Shown here: piece by piece, positions 8,120 through 17,450 of the stretch
How the letters are laid out: the number at the start of each line of letters is the position of its first letter
Position numbering within the stretch: the first letter of the stretch is position 1
Translations under genes and position numbers: made by a program
The notes under the pieces: generated by a model
The model's database searches: none
What the model was told of the DNA's origin: nothing
Seen by the model: the letters and a program-made list of their open reading frames with translations, nothing else
From: Magnetospirillum sp902729445
GTDB taxonomy: Bacteria; Pseudomonadota; Alphaproteobacteria; Rhodospirillales; Magnetospirillaceae
Direction: 5' to 3'
Assembly (NCBI RefSeq): GCF_902729445.1
Contig: NZ_CACVCE010000012.1
Span: forward strand, 124,001-188,000
DNA length: 64,000 nucleotides

Positions 8120-8923
8120 CTAGCGCGCCTGGGCCAGCAGGCGCTCGACGATGGCTTCGACGTCGGCGGCGGCCTCGGAATTGGGCGAGCGGATCAGGAT
8201 CGGCGTCTGGTTGCGGATGGCTTCCCGCACCTTGAGGTCGCGGCGGATCACGCCGGCCAGCGGCGGGCTGATCTTCAAGAAGCCCTCGCAGGCCTTCAGA
8301 AGGGTGTTGTAGATGCGCTCGCCCTCGCGGGTCGAGTTGGCCATGTTGACGACGATGCGCATGTCGGTGCCGGGCCGTTCCATCTGGGTGACCTTGATGA
8401 AGGCATAGGCGTCGGTCAGCGAGGTCGGCTCGTCGGTGGTGACCACCAAGATGGTGCCGGCCTGGGTGGCGAAGTTGCGGGTGGTCTTCTCGACGCCGGC
8501 CCCCAGATCGACCACCACCTTGTCATAGGAATTGGACAGCAGCACCAGATCGTCGCCCAGCAATTGCAGGCGCGACAGCGGGATGTTGGCCAGCGTGCCC
8601 GAACCCGAGCGGCCGGCAATGATGTCGAAGCCGCCTTCGGGGAAGCGCACCAGGGCCTGGTTCAGGGTCAGGCGGCCGGCGACCACGCTGCCCAGGTCGG
8701 TCTTGGGCATCAGGCCCAGCTGGATATCGACGTTGGCCAGGCCCAGATCGCCGTCGAACAACAAGACGCGACGGCCGGCCCGCGCGATGGCGTGGGCCAG
8801 GGTGATCGAGAACCAGGTCTTGCCGACGCCGCCCTTGCCGGACGCCACCGCGACGAGGTTTCGTCCCTTGGCGCGTTGAACCGGGCGAGGGGCCAGGGTC
8901 GGAGCTTCGGATGCCGTGGTCAT
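8120..8923 (-). CDS. flhG: flagellar number regulator FlhG (MinD-like ATPase)
   Basis: This is a 267-residue SIMIBI ATPase. The deviant Walker A GKGGVGKT is at residues 29-36, with a switch I-like DGDLGLANVD and a Walker B-like KVVVDLGAG, though family members usually have D-x-G-A-G. FlhG limits flagellar number by stimulating FlhF and binding switch proteins. The start was chosen at ATG 8923, which overlaps the flhF TGA by four bases; the open frame runs further upstream without homology. It lies between flhF and a FliK-like gene. YlxH and MinD are related alternatives, but the flhF coupling settles it. Confidence 0.88.
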   Translation of the reverse strand: MTTASEAPTLAPRPVQRAKGRNLVAVASGKGGVGKTWFSITLAHAIARAGRRVLLFDGDLGLANVDIQLGLMPKTDLGSVVAGRLTLNQALVRFPEGGFDIIAGRSGSGTLANIPLSRLQLLGDDLVLLSNSYDKVVVDLGAGVEKTTRNFATQAGTILVVTTDEPTSLTDAYAFIKVTQMERPGTDMRIVVNMANSTREGERIYNTLLKACEGFLKISPPLAGVIRRDLKVREAIRNQTPILIRSPNSEAAADVEAIVERLLAQAR

Positions 8924-9918
8924 GATAAGGGTGCCTCGTCGGTCCAGAAGTTTTGATCGAGATGGGGGGCGGGCGCCTGCGGCAACAGCAGACGGGCCAG
9001 GGAAATGGCGGAAATGGGCGATAATCCGTCGGCGACATGCGGGCTGGCCGAGACGTCGCACAGGGCCAGCTGGCCGGCTTCGGCCGCCGCCAGCATGCCG
9101 CCCAGCCGCCGGGTGGTGTCGAGCCGGGTGGTGAACAGTCGGGTGGCGCCGATGGCGGCGAAGGCCTCGGCCGCCTCGGCCGCTTCGGCCGCGTCGCCGC
9201 CGGCGGCCATCACCAGGATCGGTTCGATGTCGGCCGCCTCGATCAGCGACTGCAGGTAATCCATGTCCGAGGTGCGAAACGGGTTCAGGCCGGGGCTGTC
9301 GATCAGCACCAGGTCGAACATGCCGGTAACGTTCTCGACCGCCTGACGCAGGCTGTCCGGCCCCCGGGTCTTGACCAGATCGATGCCCAGGATGCGGGTG
9401 AAGGCGGCCAATTGCTCGACGGCGCCGGCCCGGATGTTGTCGCAGGTGATGATGCCGACATGGCGCTGCTTCAGCACCGAGCGGGCCGCCAGCTTGGCCA
9501 CCGCCATCGATTTGCCCGAGCCATGACCGCCGATCATCATGAACGGGCGCAGCGCGCCATGGTCGGGCAGATGGGCGAACGAGAAGCCGGCTTCCAAGGC
9601 GGCGGCGCAGGCCAGGGTCGGGTCGGCGATGTCGGATGCCCGCGCCGCGTTGGCCAGCCGTTCGGCCATACGGCTTGGGAGTCCGTGGGTTTCCAGCGCT
9701 GCCTTGACGGCATCGGCCGACGAGGACGGCGCGCTTTCCTCGAACAACTCGGCCACCGCCAGATCGGCGTCGGCCGGCTCCAGCGCCGCGGTGATCCGCA
9801 CCCCCTTGGCGCCGGCGGCGCGCTGGGTCGAGACGATGATCGCCTCGTCGCCCAGTTCGGTGCGCACCATCTCCATGGCCTCGGCCATGGTCGGCGCGGT
9901 GAAGGATTTCAGCCTCAT
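8920..9918 (-). CDS. flhF: flagellar biosynthesis GTPase FlhF (divergent G motifs)
   Basis: This is a 332-residue SRP-type GTPase that marks the site of flagellum assembly. It starts MRLKSFTAPTMAEAM, typical of the basic N region, and ends with the NG domain. The P-loop is GGHGSGKS at 130-137 rather than the usual GPTGVGKTT. The G3 position reads DSPG at 207-210 instead of DTAGR, and G4 is TRLD instead of TKLD. The protein is shorter than many FlhF proteins. It follows flhA and is coupled to flhG. The changed G motifs raise the question of whether GTP hydrolysis is retained. Confidence 0.85.
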   Translation of the reverse strand: MRLKSFTAPTMAEAMEMVRTELGDEAIIVSTQRAAGAKGVRITAALEPADADLAVAELFEESAPSSSADAVKAALETHGLPSRMAERLANAARASDIADPTLACAAALEAGFSFAHLPDHGALRPFMMIGGHGSGKSMAVAKLAARSVLKQRHVGIITCDNIRAGAVEQLAAFTRILGIDLVKTRGPDSLRQAVENVTGMFDLVLIDSPGLNPFRTSDMDYLQSLIEAADIEPILVMAAGGDAAEAAEAAEAFAAIGATRLFTTRLDTTRRLGGMLAAAEAGQLALCDVSASPHVADGLSPISAISLARLLLPQAPAPHLDQNFWTDEAPLS

Positions 9919-9930
9919 GGCCTAGACGTC

Positions 9931-9967
9931 CCCCCGGTCATATCTGTCCCCGCCCCGCTCATATCTG
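9931..9967. repeat. tandem near-repeat at the flhA stop codon
   Basis: Two 16-base copies, CCCCCGGTCATATCTG at 9931-9946 and GCCCCGCTCATATCTG at 9952-9967, differ at three positions and are offset by 21 bases. The second contains the flhA TGA. It looks like a small duplication of the flhA 3' end in the flhA-flhF junction. Confidence 0.7.
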
Positions 9968-12085
9968 ACCCATGGTCTTGATCTTGGCCTTGGGGTGAAT
10001 TTCCGCCTGGCTCATCACCACGGTCACCGGGCGGAAGCGTTCGATGATCGAGCGCACATAGGGCCGGACCATCGGGCTGGTCAGCAGCACCGGAGTCTCG
10101 CCCTGCATGGCGAAGCGTTCGAAGCTTTGCCGGGTGCGGGTGATGAAGTCCTGCAATTGCGACGGCGGCATCGACAATTGCTTTTCCTCGCCCTGGCCGA
10201 CCAGCGATTCGGCGAAGGCCTGTTCCCATTCCGGCGACAGGGTGATCAGCGGGATGAAGCCCTGCGGGCCGGTGTTGCTGTCGGAAATCTGGCGGGCCAG
10301 GCGGGCGCGCACATGCTCGGTGATCATGGTGACGTTGCGGGTGTGGCCGCAGGCCTCGGCGACGCCTTCCAGGATGGTCGGCAGGTCGCGGATCGAGATG
10401 CGCTCGGTCAGAAGGTTCTGCAGCACGCGCTGCAGGCCGCCGATGGTGATCTGGGCCGGGATCAGTTCGGCGATCAGCTTCTGATGCTCCTTGTCCATTT
10501 CGTCCAGAAGCTTCTGGGTCTCGGAATGGGACAGCATCTCGGCCATGTTGTCCTTGATCACCTCGGTCAGGTGGGTGGTGACCACGGTGGGCGGATCGAC
10601 GACCGTATAGCCGCGGAACAGGGCTTCCTCGCGGTTGGTCGGCTCGACCCACATGGCCGGCAGGCCGAAGGTCGGCTCCTTGGTCTTCTCGCCGGGCAGG
10701 GTGATCTCGTCGCCGCGGGGGTCCATGATCAGCAGATGGTTGGGGCGCAGGTCGCCGCGCCCGGATTCCACTTCCTTGATGTAGACCACATAGGCGTTGG
10801 CCGGCAGCTGCATGTTGTCCTGGATGCGGACCGACGGCATGACGAAGCCCACTTCCGAGGCCATGGCCCGACGCAGGCTCTTGATCTGGTCGGTCAGCTT
10901 GACGCCCTTGGGATTGTTGATCATCTGCAACAGGCCATAACCCAGTTCCAGGCGCACGGTGTCGATGCGCAGCGCGGTCGAGATCGGCTCTTCCGCGACG
11001 GGGGTGGTCTGGCGGGCCTTTTCCTCGGCCTCGATGGTCTCGCGCTCGACCTTGATGCGCTGCTGCTTGTCGACGAAATAGGCGGCCAGGCCCATGCCGC
11101 CGCCCAGCATGAAGAATGGCAGGAACGGCATGCCCGGCACGATGGCCATCATGGTGATCAGGCCGGCCGCCGTGCCCATGGCCCGGGGATAGCCGCCCAG
11201 CTGGGTGCTCAGGGCCTTGTCGACGGTGTCGGTGACGCCGGCCTTGGTGACCAGGATACCGGCGGCGACCGAGACCAGCAGGGCCGGGACCTGGGTGACC
11301 AGGCCGTCGCCGACGGTCAGCTTGGTATAGATGTCGGCGGCCTGGGCGAACGTCAGGTTGTTCTGGGCCATGCCGATGATCATGCCGGCGATGATGTTGA
11401 TGCCGGTGATCAGCAGGCCGGCGATGGCGTCGCCGCGCACGAACTTCGAGGCGCCGTCCATGGCGCCGAAGAACTGGCTTTCCTGTTCCAATTCGCTGCG
11501 GCGCTTCTTGGCGGTCTGTTCGTCGATCAGGCCGGCCGACAGGTCGGCGTCGATGGCCATCTGCTTGCCCGGCAAGCCGTCCAGGGTGAAGCGGGCCGCC
11601 ACTTCGGCGATACGCCCCGAGCCCTTGGTGATGACCACGAAATTGACGATCACCAGGATGATGAAGACGATGATGCCGATGACGAAATTGCCGCTCATGA
11701 TGAAGCTGGCAAAGGCGGCGATGACCTGGCCGGCGCCTTCCGGGCCTTCGTGGCCGTGGCCCAGGATCAGGCGGGTCGAGGCCAGGTTCAGCGACAATCG
11801 GATCAGCGTGGTCAACAGCAGCACCGTCGGGAAGGACGAGAATTGCAGCGGCTTTTCGATGAACAGGCTGACCATCAAGATCAAGACGCTGACGGTCACC
11901 GACAGGGCCAGACCCATATCCAGCAGCCAGGACGGCAGTGGCAGGATCAGCATCAGCATGATCGCGACCACGCCGATGGCCAAGATCACGTCGCCGCGGC
12001 GCAACGCCTTGTTGAAGCGCGACCAGGCGGCCTGGGCGGTGTCGTTGGCTGCCAAATTTCCCGGAGACGGAGCGCCGTCGGCCAT
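9959..12085 (-). CDS. flhA: flagellar type III export gate protein FlhA
   Basis: This is a 708-residue inner-membrane protein of the flagellar export apparatus. The N-terminal half has about eight membrane segments, including the conserved GRIAEVAARFTLDGLPGKQM loop with QMAIDADLSAG. The FHIPEP-family soluble C domain spans about 350-700 and contains NKEE-like subdomains and the SSEIHPKA-type end (SQAEIHPKAKIKT). Length is as expected. It lies immediately after flbD (19 bp) and before flhF, as in other Rhodospirillales. Confidence 0.97.
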   Translation of the reverse strand: MADGAPSPGNLAANDTAQAAWSRFNKALRRGDVILAIGVVAIMLMLILPLPSWLLDMGLALSVTVSVLILMVSLFIEKPLQFSSFPTVLLLTTLIRLSLNLASTRLILGHGHEGPEGAGQVIAAFASFIMSGNFVIGIIVFIILVIVNFVVITKGSGRIAEVAARFTLDGLPGKQMAIDADLSAGLIDEQTAKKRRSELEQESQFFGAMDGASKFVRGDAIAGLLITGINIIAGMIIGMAQNNLTFAQAADIYTKLTVGDGLVTQVPALLVSVAAGILVTKAGVTDTVDKALSTQLGGYPRAMGTAAGLITMMAIVPGMPFLPFFMLGGGMGLAAYFVDKQQRIKVERETIEAEEKARQTTPVAEEPISTALRIDTVRLELGYGLLQMINNPKGVKLTDQIKSLRRAMASEVGFVMPSVRIQDNMQLPANAYVVYIKEVESGRGDLRPNHLLIMDPRGDEITLPGEKTKEPTFGLPAMWVEPTNREEALFRGYTVVDPPTVVTTHLTEVIKDNMAEMLSHSETQKLLDEMDKEHQKLIAELIPAQITIGGLQRVLQNLLTERISIRDLPTILEGVAEACGHTRNVTMITEHVRARLARQISDSNTGPQGFIPLITLSPEWEQAFAESLVGQGEEKQLSMPPSQLQDFITRTRQSFERFAMQGETPVLLTSPMVRPYVRSIIERFRPVTVVMSQAEIHPKAKIKTMGQI

Positions 12086-12104
12086 GTGCTATTTCCCGAC
12101 GGGG

Positions 12105-13481
<1,377 letters not shown>

Positions 13482-13506
13482 GATCTGTTCTCCCCCGGGG
13501 ACTTGG

Positions 13507-13830
13507 TTAGCTGCGATCGGTCTTGATGATTTCCGTCATGGTCACGCCCAGACGGTCTTCGACCACCACCACCTCGCCGCGCGCCACCAGACGGTTGTTG
13601 ACATAGATGTCGATGGCCTCGCCGACCTTGCGGTCCAGTTCGACCACCGCGCCGCGACCCAGCTTCAGCAATTGGTTGACCTGCACGCTGGACTTGCCCA
13701 GCACCGCCGACACCTGAACGGGAATGTCGTAGACCGCTTCCAGGTCACGGGCCGAACGCGGGATGTCCGGGGTATCGGACATCGACTCGCCGCCTTCCGG
13801 GATGAAGTCGTTCAGTTCGAAATCGGCCAT
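13507..13830 (-). CDS. fliN: flagellar motor switch protein FliN
   Basis: This is a 107-residue switch-complex protein. A short acidic N-terminal part (1-35) precedes the SpoA domain, seen as IPVQVSAVLGKSSVQVNQLLKLGRGAVVELD and the typical VNNRLVARGEVVVVEDRLGVTMTEI. FliN forms the C-ring base with FliM and docks FliH. It is compact, as in most FliN proteins. The gap of 81 bp to fliH on its upstream side contains an imperfect hairpin. Confidence 0.95.
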   Translation of the reverse strand: MADFELNDFIPEGGESMSDTPDIPRSARDLEAVYDIPVQVSAVLGKSSVQVNQLLKLGRGAVVELDRKVGEAIDIYVNNRLVARGEVVVVEDRLGVTMTEIIKTDRS

Positions 13831-13911
13831 AGGATCACCTCGTCAATTCAAAAAATCAGTGGCCTGCCTATCCCCGAAACCCGCGGGCGGATTTCCGGGG
13901 CAGGACACTTT

Positions 13912-14634
13912 TCAAACCGAGCCCATCTCGGCTTCGTGTGCCGCTTCCACCGCGGCGCGGCGTTCGGGCGGCGCCAGCGCCCGTTCGACCGTCACTTCGA
14001 TCTCTTCCAACAGGCGGGCCTGGTCACGTTCGGCACCGCCATCGGTCCATTCCACCCGGGCGTCGCCGACGGCCAGGCGCGGATCGGCCTGGACGACGAC
14101 GCGGCCCTCGAACCCCTGGCCCTCGGCCGCCGCCTCAAGCCGCTCGCGCACCGGTTCCACCAGGGGGGCGGCGACGCGGACGATGATGCGCGGCTCGTCC
14201 AGGATATGGGCGACCACATCCTCGACCACCCGGGCCACCTCGTCGAAGGCGTGCTTCTCGCAGGCGGCCGGCAGCATCTTCTTCAACACCGCCATCGCCA
14301 CCCGGACCGCGGCGCGGGCATTGGCATCGTTGGCTTCGTCCTGCTGGCGGAACACGGCGTCGATGCGTTCGGTCAGCGCGGTGACCGCCAGGGCGATCTG
14401 CCGGGCATCGGCCTCGGCCGCCTCGGCGAAGCCGGCTTCGCGGCCTTCCTGGAACGAGGCCTCGCGCACCATGTTCAACTCTTCCTCGGTGAACATCGGC
14501 GGCGGCGGCTCGTCGGCGATTTCCTCCTCGGCGGCTGCGGCTGCTGCGGCCTGTTCCTCCTCGATCTTGGCCTGGCGCGCCTGCTGCGGCGGCTGGCCGA
14601 AATCGAGGTCGAACATGTATTTGCGGTAAGGCAT
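13912..14634 (-). CDS. fliH: flagellar export ATPase regulator FliH-like
   Basis: This is a 240-residue protein. The start MPYRKYMFDLDFG is conserved in alphaproteobacterial FliH. It is followed by a Glu/Ala-rich coiled coil (about 20-110) and a C-terminal region with the LDEPRIIVRVAAPLVEPVRERL and ADPRLAVGDARVEW segments typical of the FliH/HrpE/YscL fold. FliH is the stator that holds and inhibits the FliI ATPase and docks on FliN. Sequence conservation is low in this family, so position between fliG and fliN is a key part of the call. Confidence 0.88.
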   Translation of the reverse strand: MPYRKYMFDLDFGQPPQQARQAKIEEEQAAAAAAAEEEIADEPPPPMFTEEELNMVREASFQEGREAGFAEAAEADARQIALAVTALTERIDAVFRQQDEANDANARAAVRVAMAVLKKMLPAACEKHAFDEVARVVEDVVAHILDEPRIIVRVAAPLVEPVRERLEAAAEGQGFEGRVVVQADPRLAVGDARVEWTDGGAERDQARLLEEIEVTVERALAPPERRAAVEAAHEAEMGSV

Positions 14635-14637
14635 CGC

Positions 14638-15657
14638 TTAGTAGACCAACTCGTCTTCTTCGCGGCCTTCCGAGATGACCAGCTGGCCCGAGGCCGCCAG
14701 TTCCTTGGCCATGACCACGATCAAAGCCTGGGCCTGATCGACGTCGCGCAGGCGGACCGGGCCCAGGGCCTCCATGTCGTCCTTGAGCATCTTGCCGGCG
14801 CGTTCGGACATGTTCTTGAAGAACAGGTCCTTGATGGCGTCGCTGGCCCCCTTGAGCGCCATGGCCAGCTTGTCCTTCTCGCACTGGCGCAGCAGGGTCT
14901 GGACGCCGGCGGCATCCAGGCGGACCAGATCCTCGAAGGTGAACATCAGCGCCTTGATCTTTTCCGCCGATTCGCGGTTGCGTTCCTCCAGGGCCGACAT
15001 GAAGCGGTTTTCCGCGTTGCGGTCCAAATTGTTGAAGATATCGGCCATCATTTCGTGGGCGTCGCGACGCTGGGTGCGGGCCAGGTTGGTCATGAATTCG
15101 GTACGCAGCGTCTTTTCGACGCCGTCCAGCACTTCCTTCTGCACCGCCTCCATGCGCAGCATGCGCATGATGACTTCCATCGCGAAGTTTTCCGGCAGGA
15201 TCGACAGCACGCGGGCGCCGTGGTCGGGCTTGATCTTGGCCAGCACGACGGCGACGGTCTGCGGATATTCGTTCTTCAGATAGTTGGCCAGCACCGCTTC
15301 GTTGACGTTGCCCAGCTTGTCCCACATGGTGCGGCCGGCCGGGCCGCGGATTTCTTCCATGATGGTCGAGACGCGGTCCTTGCCCAGCGACTTCATCAGC
15401 AGTCGCTCGGTGCTTTCCATCGAGCCCACCAGCGAGCCGGTGGACGACAGCTGGTCGGCGAATTCGACGAACAATCGCTCGATCAGGTTGGCCGACACCG
15501 TGCCCAGGTTGGCCATCACCTGCGACAATTCCTTGATTTCCTCGTCGTCCATCATCCCGAACAGCTTGGACGAATGCTCTTCGCCCAGGGACAGCATCAG
15601 CATCGCCGCCTTTTGCGGGCCGGTCAGCGAACGGTAGTCCTCTTTCATGCGGGCCAT
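14638..15657 (-). CDS. fliG: flagellar motor switch protein FliG
   Basis: This is a 339-residue torque-generating switch protein. The N-terminal helical domain binds FliF. The middle domain contains the EHPQ-equivalent stretch NEYPQTVAVVLAKI, and the C-terminal armadillo domain carries MFTFEDLVRLDAAGVQTLL, with charged residues that face MotA. Length is normal. The stop lies three bases before the fliH start, and it is 15 bp after fliF, so the genes form one operon. Confidence 0.97.
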   Translation of the reverse strand: MARMKEDYRSLTGPQKAAMLMLSLGEEHSSKLFGMMDDEEIKELSQVMANLGTVSANLIERLFVEFADQLSSTGSLVGSMESTERLLMKSLGKDRVSTIMEEIRGPAGRTMWDKLGNVNEAVLANYLKNEYPQTVAVVLAKIKPDHGARVLSILPENFAMEVIMRMLRMEAVQKEVLDGVEKTLRTEFMTNLARTQRRDAHEMMADIFNNLDRNAENRFMSALEERNRESAEKIKALMFTFEDLVRLDAAGVQTLLRQCEKDKLAMALKGASDAIKDLFFKNMSERAGKMLKDDMEALGPVRLRDVDQAQALIVVMAKELAASGQLVISEGREEDELVY

Positions 15658-15672
15658 GGGCGGGGGCTCCTT

Positions 15673-17334
15673 TTACGCTTCCTGATACAGCCAGTTGCGG
15701 ATGATGGACAAAGCCTCTTCCGGGTGCTTCTCGACGATTTCGCCGATCTTCCTGATCGACGAGGCCTTGACGCGGCCTTCGACCTTGTCGATGTCGATCA
15801 GTTCGTCGGCGATCACTTCTTCCTCGCCGCCCAGGGCAGGCGCCGGCATCGGCGGCGCACCGGGGCCGGTCAGCTGCGGCACGCCCGAACCGTCGGCGGT
15901 CAGCAGGCGGCGACCGTCGGGGCCGACCTGGCCTTGCATGCTTTCGATGGCCCGGCTGATGAGCGGGCGCAGCACCAGCAGCAGGAACAAGATGGCGACG
16001 ATGGACAGGCCCAGGTTCGAAGCGACCTTCTCGACGAAGTCGCGCCGCATGCCGAAGATGAACTCGCCCGGCTCTTCCGCCTGGTATTGCTCTTCGCCGC
16101 CGGCGAACTGCATCGACAGCACCTTGACCTGGTCGCCGCGATTGCGGTCGAAGCCGATGGCGTTCCTGACCAGCTCTTCCAGCTTGGCGACGTCCTCGGG
16201 CGTGCGGTCGCGATAGGTCTTCTTGCCGTCGGCGGCGACGTCGTAGATGCCATCGACCAGCACGGCGGCCGAGACCCGGCGGATCTCGCCCATCTCGCGC
16301 ACGACGTTCTTGGTCTTCTTGGAAATCTCGTAATTGACGGTTTCCTGGGTCTTCGACGCCTTGGACGAGGATTTGTTGGCGCTGGACGAATTGGCGTTGG
16401 GGTCGGGCAGGTTGTTGGTGACCGAGACGTTGGGCGGCTCGCCCTCGTTCGAGCTTTCATCCTCGTTGACGGTGACCTGGCTGCGCACGACGCGGCTTTC
16501 CGGGTCGTAGGTCTCTTCGGTGGTGACGGCGCGGCTTAAGTCCATCTCGACATTGACTTCGGCGCGCACGCGGCCCGGGCCCAACGACCGCTCCAGCATG
16601 CCCTCGACGACGCGGGCCATGCGGTTCTCGGTGTTGAGCTTCATTTCCTCGGCGGTCTGGGCGGCGACCTCCTGGTCGTTCTCGAAGCCCTTGGCCAGCA
16701 GCGTGCCCTTGTCGTCGATGATCGAGATGCGGGTCGGCTTCATCTTCGGCACGGCGGCCGCGATCAGATGCTGGATGGCGATGACCTGGCCGCGTTCCAG
16801 CCGGTTGGTGCCGGCCATCTTCAAGATCACCGAGGCGGACGGCTCGTTGGCCTCGCGCGAGAAGGCCTCGCGCTTGGGCAGCACCAGGTGGACGCGGGCG
16901 CTTTTGACCTTGTCGATGGCGCGGATGGTGCGGCTCAGCTCGCCTTCCAGGGCGCGGACGTAATTGATGTTCTGCTGGAAGCTGGTGGACGACAGTGCGT
17001 CTTGCTTGTCGAACAGTTCGTAGCCGGCGACCCGGCCCGAGGACGGCATCGCCTGTTCGGCCATGCGCACCCGCAGCTCGTTCTTCTTGTCCTTCGACAC
17101 CCAGATTTCATGGCCGTCGCGACGGACCTCGAACGGGGTCTTCTCGGCGGCCAGCTTCTCGACGATGGCCTTGGAATCGGCCATTTCCAGATCGCCATAC
17201 AGCAATTCCATCTGCGGCGCGGCGACGCGACTCATCAGATAAATGAAAAAGCCGAGGATCGAGACGCCGACACCGGCAATCGCGGCGAGCCGCATCGGGC
17301 CCAGGCCGCGCATCATCTGCAGGAACGCGTTCAC
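15673..17334 (-). CDS. fliF: flagellar MS-ring protein FliF
   Basis: This is a 553-residue inner-membrane protein that forms the MS ring and carries FliG at its cytosolic end. Membrane helices are at about 20-40 and 435-455. Between them lie ring-building motifs: YGDLEMADSKAIVEKL, the SSTSFQQNINYVRALEGEL segment and ARVHLVLPKREAFSRE. A Ser/Asn/Lys-rich linker is at about 310-345, and the C terminus ends in a FliG-binding tail. The frame is open up to 17412, but GTG 17334 gives the usual MNAFLQMMRGLGPMR N terminus. It is the first gene of the flagellar block. Confidence 0.93.
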   Translation of the reverse strand: MNAFLQMMRGLGPMRLAAIAGVGVSILGFFIYLMSRVAAPQMELLYGDLEMADSKAIVEKLAAEKTPFEVRRDGHEIWVSKDKKNELRVRMAEQAMPSSGRVAGYELFDKQDALSSTSFQQNINYVRALEGELSRTIRAIDKVKSARVHLVLPKREAFSREANEPSASVILKMAGTNRLERGQVIAIQHLIAAAVPKMKPTRISIIDDKGTLLAKGFENDQEVAAQTAEEMKLNTENRMARVVEGMLERSLGPGRVRAEVNVEMDLSRAVTTEETYDPESRVVRSQVTVNEDESSNEGEPPNVSVTNNLPDPNANSSSANKSSSKASKTQETVNYEISKKTKNVVREMGEIRRVSAAVLVDGIYDVAADGKKTYRDRTPEDVAKLEELVRNAIGFDRNRGDQVKVLSMQFAGGEEQYQAEEPGEFIFGMRRDFVEKVASNLGLSIVAILFLLLVLRPLISRAIESMQGQVGPDGRRLLTADGSGVPQLTGPGAPPMPAPALGGEEEVIADELIDIDKVEGRVKASSIRKIGEIVEKHPEEALSIIRNWLYQEA

Positions 17335-17415
17335 GTCGGTTTCACCCAGAGCCGTCAGGACAGACTGGGTCCTGCAAGACGCAAGGACCACAGCGTCAGG
17401 GTAACCGGGCAAGCT

Positions 17416-17429
17416 TTAAGGAAGGTTAA
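17416..17429. promoter_or_regulatory. possible CtrA-type box upstream of fliF
   Basis: The sequence TTAA-GGAAGG-TTAA lies 82-95 bp upstream of the fliF start. CtrA sites are TTAA-N7-TTAA, and an N6 spacing is a known weaker form. CtrA regulates motility genes in alphaproteobacteria, and fliF is a CtrA target in Caulobacter. This is a pattern match only. Confidence 0.35.
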
Positions 17430-17450
17430 TACCCGGCAAGATTTGCCGAG

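Noticed and set aside
17335..17450. Possible sigma-54 promoter for fliF (TGGTCC ... CTTGCA)
   Set aside because: The GG and GC elements are two bases too far apart for a sigma-54 site.
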